Origin: Stakelama marina | GTDB taxonomy: Bacteria > Pseudomonadota > Alphaproteobacteria > Sphingomonadales > Sphingomonadaceae | NCBI RefSeq assembly: GCF_018122655.1 | Contig: NZ_JAGRQC010000002.1 | Coordinates: 1 to 64,000, forward strand | Reading direction: 5' to 3' | DNA: 64,000 nt | Program-made: the position numbers and the translations under genes | Shown here: positions 59,335-64,000 of the stretch, one piece after another | Position numbering within the stretch: the stretch's first letter is position 1 | How the letters are laid out: each line of letters starts with the position of its first letter | Notes under the pieces: model-generated | The model's database searches: none | What the model was told of the DNA's origin: nothing | Seen by the model: the letters and a program-made list of their open reading frames with translations, nothing else

Positions 59335-59376
59335 TTGCGAATGAGATGCAATTATTCTTGCAAGTCGTTCGCATTA
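59335..59376 (+). promoter_or_regulatory. Fur-box-like dyad upstream of bfd
   Basis: A TTGCGAATGAGATGCAA stretch (59335-59351) is followed by an overlapping GCAAGTCGTTCGCATTA stretch. TGCGAA (59336-59341) and TTCGCA (59368-59373) are perfectly complementary. The pattern resembles alphaproteobacterial Fur sites, and the next genes, bfd and bfr, are iron genes. Confidence 0.5.
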
Positions 59377-59411
59377 TCCCTAATCAGCGATCGTCACCGA
59401 TGGGGATTTTC

Positions 59412-59582
59412 ATGGTCGTCTGCGTCTGTAACGCGATTCGCGAAACCGAAGTCCGCGCCGCCGCGCGCCAGGGCGCACGCAGCGCCTGTCAGGCGTATCG
59501 TGCGCTTGGCCGCGAGCCGAAATGCGGTCAGTGCACGCGCTTTGCACGCGACATTATCGAGGCCGAACGCAGCGCCGCCTGA
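59412..59582 (+). CDS. bfd: Bacterioferritin-associated ferredoxin
   Basis: A 56-residue [2Fe-2S] protein. The four ligands are Cys4 and Cys6 (VCVC) and Cys38 and Cys41 (CGQC). It transfers electrons to bacterioferritin for iron release under starvation. The start at 59412 (MVVCVCNAIRE) is the family N-terminus with a GGGGAT site; an ATG four codons upstream also exists. It precedes bfr by 56 bp. Confidence 0.93.
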   Translation: MVVCVCNAIRETEVRAAARQGARSACQAYRALGREPKCGQCTRFARDIIEAERSAA

Positions 59583-59638
59583 CACTTGCCCCGGCCGCCG
59601 ATGCGGCCTAGCCCTGAGGCAACACAGGGAGGCACGAG

Positions 59639-60121
59639 ATGAAGGGCGACGAAAAGGTCATCGAATTTCTGAACGCGGCGCTGAAAAACGAGCTGACCGC
59701 GATCAACCAGTATTTCCTGCACTACCGCATGCTCGATCATTGGGGCGTCGGTCGTCTCGCCAAGTTCGAATATGAAGAGTCGATCGACGAGATGAAGCAT
59801 GCCGACATGTTGTCGGAGCGCATCCTGTTTCTCGACGGGCTGCCGAATTTCCAGGCGCTCGGCCGCTTGCGCATCGGCGAAACGGTCGAAGAAGTGCTGA
59901 AGGCCGATCTCGATCTCGAGCTGGAAGCACTGCCGCTGCTTCGCGATGCGATCGAATATTGCGAGGAAAAGCGCGACTATGTGAGCCGCGATCTGTTCCG
60001 CGAAATCCTCGCCAGCGAGGAAGAACATGTCGATACGCTCGAACGCCAGTTCGAAATGATCGAACGCATGGGTATCGAAAATTACATCCAGCTAAACGCC
60101 CGGCCCGAACAGGAGGGCTGA
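59639..60121 (+). CDS. bfr: Bacterioferritin
   Basis: A 160-residue heme-containing ferritin. Ferroxidase ligands Glu18, Glu51 and His54 and the heme-axial Met52 (DEMKHAD) are present, with later Glu/His ligands in EEHVDTL. It stores iron in a 24-mer and oxidises Fe(II). A strong GGGAGG site precedes the ATG. It ends 8 bp before the stop of the convergent Hpt gene. Confidence 0.97.
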   Translation: MKGDEKVIEFLNAALKNELTAINQYFLHYRMLDHWGVGRLAKFEYEESIDEMKHADMLSERILFLDGLPNFQALGRLRIGETVEEVLKADLDLELEALPLLRDAIEYCEEKRDYVSRDLFREILASEEEHVDTLERQFEMIERMGIENYIQLNARPEQEG

Positions 60122-60129
60122 CGCCGCTA

Positions 60130-60540
60130 TCAGGCGCGCCGGCCGAATACCGGTTTGCGCGCCACCAGCGGGTTCGATTCCTTTTCGAGCAGTTCGAGCG
60201 TCGATTCGAACATCGGGCGAAGCTTCACCACATGCTCGAGCGCTTCGCTCGGCGGGTCGTGCCGCTCGACACATCCACGCGCGATCTGCTCGATCGTCTC
60301 CGCGATATCCGACAGCGGCTCGGCACCGAATTGCCGCGATTCTCCCTTCAGCGTGTGCGCCGGAATGACCATCGTAGCCGCATTCTGGTCGCGCATCGCC
60401 GCTTCGATCTGACCGACCGACTTTACGCCATCCTCTTTGAAATATCCGAGGATGCGGACAAAATTCACCCCAAGCTCGGCACGAGCCTGTGCAAATGACG
60501 TCCAGTTTACCAGCGATTGGTTGGCGAGCGACCCATTCAT
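60130..60540 (-). CDS. Hpt domain phosphotransfer protein
   Basis: A 136-residue four-helix Hpt domain with the phospho-accepting His62 in AHTLKGESRQFGA. It passes phosphoryl groups between a hybrid histidine kinase and a response regulator. No histidine kinase or receiver gene is nearby. A GGAGAAGAAGGA site precedes the start. Confidence 0.9.
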   Translation of the reverse strand: MNGSLANQSLVNWTSFAQARAELGVNFVRILGYFKEDGVKSVGQIEAAMRDQNAATMVIPAHTLKGESRQFGAEPLSDIAETIEQIARGCVERHDPPSEALEHVVKLRPMFESTLELLEKESNPLVARKPVFGRRA

Positions 60541-60608
60541 TCCTTCTTCTCCGACATGCCTGGCGTGGCAGCCGACGATTTGTACGACAGCGATCGTAAA
60601 CAGGTCAT

Positions 60609-60812
60609 TTAGCGCAGGGCATGAAAATGATTTTCAGCGATCCGCTCCAGCGACCAGCCAGCCGCCGAAGCGACCGCGGTCATTTCGCGCTCGGCCGCGG
60701 GGTCGTCGGCCAGTATCTCCACCATGTCGGCATCGGTGCTCCGCAGCGCTCGCGCCAGGCGGATCGCGGGCCAGGGACAGCGCATTCCGCGCGTGTCGAT
60801 GCGCTCGCTCAC
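60609..60812 (-). CDS. TusA/SirA-like sulfurtransferase
   Basis: A 67-residue protein with the family motif DTRGMRCPWPAIRLARAL, Cys12 being the sulfur carrier. TusA proteins move sulfur for tRNA thiolation or molybdenum-cofactor metabolism. The start is GTG at 60812, overlapping the der stop (GTGA); the frame runs upstream inside der and is not used. Confidence 0.87.
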   Translation of the reverse strand: MSERIDTRGMRCPWPAIRLARALRSTDADMVEILADDPAAEREMTAVASAAGWSLERIAENHFHALR

Positions 60813-62155
60813 TCGCGATCGAAGGGGTTTTTGGGCGCACGCAGCATCAGCCGGACCGGCACGGCACCAAAGCCGAATTCGCGGCGAATCCCGTTGATGA
60901 GGTATCGCTTGTAGCTTTCGGGAAGCTGATCGACTCGCGTGCCGAACAGCGTGAAGCTGGGCGGACGGACGTTGATCTGCGTCAGATAGCGCGGCTTGAT
61001 TCGCTTGCCGCCCGGGGCCGGCGGCGGACTTGCTTCCAGCGCGCGCTCGAACCAGCGATTGAGGGCACCGGTCGGCACACGGCGCGACCACGCATCGCGC
61101 GTTTCGAACGCCACCTTCATCAGCGTGTCGATGCCTTTGCCCGTCGCCGCCGACACGGTCAGCAGCGGCACGCCCTTCACCTGCGCCAGCCCCTCGTCGA
61201 GCGCCGCCTTCACGCCGTTGAACAGGCTGCTCTCATTTTCGGCGACGTCCCATTTGTTCAGCGCGATTATCAGGGCGCGGCCCTCTTTCAGGACATTGTC
61301 CGCGATCTTGATATCCTGCACCTCGAGCCCGCGCGTCGCGTCGAGCAGCAGGATCACGACCTCGGCGAAATCGACCGCACGCAGCGCATCGGCGACAGAG
61401 AGCTTTTCGAGCTTTTCCTGAACCCGCGCGCGCTTGCGCATGCCCGCAGTGTCGATCAGGCGCACCTTGCGACCCTGCCATTCCCAGTCGATCGCGATCG
61501 AATCGCGCGTAATTCCAGCCTCGGGACCGGTAATCAGTCGGTCCTGGCCAAGCATCCGGTTGATGAGCGTCGATTTCCCCGCATTGGGCCGACCGACAAC
61601 CGCAAGCTTGAGCGGCGCATCGGGCGAATCGGGATCGACTTCCTCAACGGGTTCATCGCGCTCGACATGCGGCAGCAACGCTTCGAACAGGTCGGCCGTA
61701 CCTTCGCCATGTTCGGCCGACAGCGCGATCGGTTCTCCCATGCCCAGCGCCATCGCCTCGATGATTCCTGCCTCACCCGCGCGGCCCTCCGCCTTGTTCG
61801 CGACCAGAACGACCGGCGTTTCGGAAGCGCGCAGCCAGCGTGCAATCTCCTCGTCGAGCGGCGTCAGGCCCGCACGGGCATCGACGAGGAACAGCGCGAC
61901 ATCGGCATCGCGCACCGCCGCCTCGGTCTGCGCTCGCATCCGCCCGGGAAGCGTCGCCGCGTCCTCATCCTCATAGCCCGCTGTGTCGATGATGCGGAAT
62001 TCGAGGCCAAGCAGCTGCGCATCGCCCTCACGCCGATCGCGCGTGACGCCCGGCTGGTCATCGACAAGCGCGAGGCGCTTTCCGACCAGCCGATTGAACA
62101 GCGTCGATTTGCCGACATTGGGCCGGCCGATAATGGCGACGACGGGAAGGGTCAT
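60809..62155 (-). CDS. der: Ribosome-biogenesis GTPase Der (EngA)
   Basis: A 448-residue protein with two tandem GTPase domains: GRPNVGKST with DTAGYEDED, and GRPNAGKST with DTAGMRKRA, followed by the KH-like C-terminal domain. It assembles the 50S subunit. The start ATG at 62155 is preferred; a TTG three codons earlier is in frame. It is followed by the coupled TusA-like gene and preceded by bamB, as in Escherichia coli (yfgM-bamB-der). Confidence 0.96.
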   Translation of the reverse strand: MTLPVVAIIGRPNVGKSTLFNRLVGKRLALVDDQPGVTRDRREGDAQLLGLEFRIIDTAGYEDEDAATLPGRMRAQTEAAVRDADVALFLVDARAGLTPLDEEIARWLRASETPVVLVANKAEGRAGEAGIIEAMALGMGEPIALSAEHGEGTADLFEALLPHVERDEPVEEVDPDSPDAPLKLAVVGRPNAGKSTLINRMLGQDRLITGPEAGITRDSIAIDWEWQGRKVRLIDTAGMRKRARVQEKLEKLSVADALRAVDFAEVVILLLDATRGLEVQDIKIADNVLKEGRALIIALNKWDVAENESSLFNGVKAALDEGLAQVKGVPLLTVSAATGKGIDTLMKVAFETRDAWSRRVPTGALNRWFERALEASPPPAPGGKRIKPRYLTQINVRPPSFTLFGTRVDQLPESYKRYLINGIRREFGFGAVPVRLMLRAPKNPFDRE

Positions 62156-62238
62156 GGCGTGCAATCATATCCGTTTCGGCGCGCGTGGCCATGCCGGGTC
62201 GATTCCGGCACGACGACGCGAACAAACCTTTGCCGGAC

Positions 62239-63567
62239 CTAGCGATAGGCGATGATGCGCCCGCCGTCGGTCAGCATATAGAGCATGTTGTTCGCCACTA
62301 CCGGCGACAGCGAGAAGCTTCCCTTGGTCGTCATCGTCGCGCCGACGGCGCCGTCGGTCGGCGAAACCGAGGTGATCTGCCCTTCCGAATTGGCGAGGAT
62401 CAGGCGGTTGCCCGCCATGACGGGCCCGACCCAGCTGATCGGGTCCTTCTTCTTCTTCATGTTGCGATAGTTCTGAAGCTGCGAAATCCAGCGCACCTTG
62501 CCCGTGGAGCGCGCCATGTTGAGCAGCTTGCCATCATCGGTAACGACATAAATCCAGTCGCCGACGACCCACGGCGTCGAAATCCCCGCGAGATTCTGCT
62601 CCCACAGCCGACGTCCGCTCAGGATGTCGAGCGCGACCATGCGACCGCCCTGCCCCACGGCATAGACCTGATCGTTGTCGATCACCGGATCGGCATCGAT
62701 ATCGGCGAGCGACGACACCGATATCGAGATGCTCGACCGCGAAAGGCTGTCGCCCCAAAGCTGATTGCCGTTCTCGTAGCGATAGGCGTTGAGCTCACCC
62801 GAGGAAAAGCCCGCGACGACGGTCCCGCGCGCTGCCGCCGGCGCCGCGACGCCAAAGACGCCCTGCGATTCGAGCGACCCCGACTGCGTCCACACGACAT
62901 GGCCGTCAGCCTGCGACAGCGCGAACAGCTGATTGTCCTGGCTCAGCACATAGACATTGCCATTGGCGAGCGTCGGCGACCCGCGCAGCGGACCGCCCGA
63001 ACCCGGCTTCTGCCGCCAGATTTCGCTGCCATCGGCCGCATTCATCGCGACCACGTCGCCAAGACCGTTGGTCGCGTAGAGCTTGCCGTTTTCGAAGCTG
63101 ACACCGCCGCCGAACAGCGAGCGGGCATTTTCGGTATTGTTGCTCGTCTTGTGCACCCAGACCTGGCTGCCATTGTCGGCGGCAAAGGCGTGGACCGCAC
63201 CCTCGGTATCCATGACGTACAGATGCCCATCTGCGACGACCGGCGCGGCGGCAAGATGCGCGCGGTCAGATCCGCCGGGGATCTGCGCCGTCCAAGCCTG
63301 GCTGAGCGTGTCGCCAAGCGCGAGGTTGCCCATCGCCTTGGGCGCGTCGCCGCCGGGCTGCGTCCAGTTGGCATTCGCGGTCGGCGCGGGCACGGTGACC
63401 GGCACGTTGGCGATCGTCTCGTCAGGCTTGATCGAATTTTCGGTGACAAGGATCGGCACGCGCTCGCCAAGCACCGGCGTCGTCTTCTTGCCGCCCTTGA
63501 AAATACCACATGCGCTGAGCGCGATCAGCGCCGACAGTGCGACAGTCGTCTTCGCCTTCTTCATCAT
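62239..63567 (-). CDS. bamB: Outer-membrane assembly lipoprotein BamB
   Basis: A 442-residue lipoprotein with lipobox LSAC (Cys20). The rest is an eight-bladed PQQ-type beta-propeller with repeats such as GHLYVMDTEGAVHAFAADNGSQVW, KLYATNGLGDVVAMNAADGSEIW and VYAVGQGGRMVALDILSGRRLW. It is the scaffold of the BAM complex that folds outer-membrane proteins. The start at 63567 overlaps the stop of the upstream gene (ATGATG); the ATG at 63564 is an alternative. Confidence 0.94.
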   Translation of the reverse strand: MMKKAKTTVALSALIALSACGIFKGGKKTTPVLGERVPILVTENSIKPDETIANVPVTVPAPTANANWTQPGGDAPKAMGNLALGDTLSQAWTAQIPGGSDRAHLAAAPVVADGHLYVMDTEGAVHAFAADNGSQVWVHKTSNNTENARSLFGGGVSFENGKLYATNGLGDVVAMNAADGSEIWRQKPGSGGPLRGSPTLANGNVYVLSQDNQLFALSQADGHVVWTQSGSLESQGVFGVAAPAAARGTVVAGFSSGELNAYRYENGNQLWGDSLSRSSISISVSSLADIDADPVIDNDQVYAVGQGGRMVALDILSGRRLWEQNLAGISTPWVVGDWIYVVTDDGKLLNMARSTGKVRWISQLQNYRNMKKKKDPISWVGPVMAGNRLILANSEGQITSVSPTDGAVGATMTTKGSFSLSPVVANNMLYMLTDGGRIIAYR

Positions 63568-64000
63568 CCCGCAGTCTTTTCCTTCGTATTCGCGTCGCCG
63601 TCGCTCTGCTTGCCGGCGCCCTTTTTCTGCGCCGCAGCCTCGGTATCCAATACGCCCGCCATCTGAACCGCACGTTGCCGGATCGATTCGGGCACATTGT
63701 CGGCAGCGGCAATATCGCTGAACATCTTGCTCGCCAGATCGGGCCGGTTGGCGCGCAGATAGGCGAGCGCGACCATCTCCCCGGCGCTGCCGAACCACGG
63801 GCTCTGCTTGTTGGCGAGCGCGCGCAGCCGCTGGATGATCGCGTCGGGCTTCAGCGTGTCGAACTCAACCGCGGTCTGGCGGATCGTCGCGAGGTCGCGA
63901 TACGGCTTGGCCAGGCTCTGGTCATTGGCGATTGCGGCAAACTTCTTCGCCGCGCCCTTGTCATCGTCCTTCTTGAGGAGCGCATCGGCCTGCGCGAACG
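63564..64000 (-). CDS. YfgM-like tetratricopeptide protein, N-terminus outside the window
   Basis: The last 145 codons of a protein whose beginning lies past the window end. Translation shows alpha-helical repeats (FAQADALLKKDDDKGAAKKFAAI, LRALANKQSPWFGSAGEMVALAYLRANRPDLASKMFSDIA) and a Lys/Gly/Thr-rich tail. Its position before bamB matches YfgM, a periplasmic chaperone-associated TPR protein of the Sec translocon. The stop overlaps the bamB start. Confidence 0.8.
   Translation of the reverse strand, partial: FAQADALLKKDDDKGAAKKFAAIANDQSLAKPYRDLATIRQTAVEFDTLKPDAIIQRLRALANKQSPWFGSAGEMVALAYLRANRPDLASKMFSDIAAADNVPESIRQRAVQMAGVLDTEAAAQKKGAGKQSDGDANTKEKTAG

Overview
The window is high-GC bacterial chromosome and reads as an alphaproteobacterium of the order Sphingomonadales (a Sphingomonas-like genome). 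The main support is gene order and family content: an acidic-tailed FYDLN zinc-ribbon protein divergent from aroA-cmk-rpsA-ihfB, aroQ-accB-accC, the DUF1476 (F1-ATPase zeta)-BolA-monothiol glutaredoxin set, dnaK-dnaJ behind a promoter that fits the alphaproteobacterial RpoH consensus, and der-bamB-YfgM-like. It is mostly core chromosome. I see no insertion sequence, prophage, CRISPR array, rRNA or replication origin. The species assignment is inference.

Layout. 0.1-4.4 kb: a large exported DUF3857/transglutaminase/TPR protein, a poorly coding gap and tRNA-Ala(GGC). 4.5-9.4 kb: FYDLN protein, aroA, cmk, rpsA, ihfB, tRNA-Leu(TAA). 9.7-12.4 kb: a small membrane protein, an orphan peptide-type ABC solute-binding lipoprotein and a DUF4112 protein. 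12.4-24.4 kb, all minus strand: an RNase T2 coupled to a small membrane protein, nadC, a DUF2254 membrane protein, a GH35 hydrolase, nadA, a DUF4230 protein coupled to a metallo-beta-lactamase-fold hydrolase, a BlaI/M56 repressor-protease pair with its own dyad operator, and a TonB-like protein. 24.5-33.1 kb: dnaK-dnaJ, a PCuAC copper chaperone, DUF1476-bolA-grxD, a quinone oxidoreductase, and leuC-leuD with a 47-residue exported-peptide gene between them.

33.2-45.8 kb: a CAAX-protease (CPBP) remnant, an epimerase, a SulP transporter, a ubiquinone-type hydroxylase, a desaturase, scoA-scoB split by an acid-phosphatase lipoprotein gene, a VIT-family transporter, an SMP-30 protein, a thiamine-diphosphate enzyme, a DUF2252 protein and a short CsbD gene. 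46-52.9 kb: a hydrolase lipoprotein, a fused ThiS-ThiG, aroQ-accB-accC, an ArsC-like protein and a phospholipase D-family enzyme. 53-60.1 kb: an FAD-dependent tryptophan-halogenase homologue, purL, a small protein coupled to a nitroreductase with the active-site triad of iodotyrosine deiodinase, a DUF418 protein, and bfd-bfr behind a Fur-box-like dyad. 60.1-64 kb: Hpt protein, TusA-like protein, der, bamB and a YfgM-like gene cut by the window end.

Most loci are housekeeping: shikimate and NAD synthesis, leucine, purine and fatty-acid precursors, protein folding, outer-membrane assembly and iron storage. The points most worth a second look are the halogenase with an IYD-type dehalogenase 2.7 kb away, the M56/BlaI pair whose output domain is not a penicillin-binding domain, the internal Gly-Gly of the ThiS-ThiG fusion, and two small or unexpected genes tightly embedded in the leu and sco operons.
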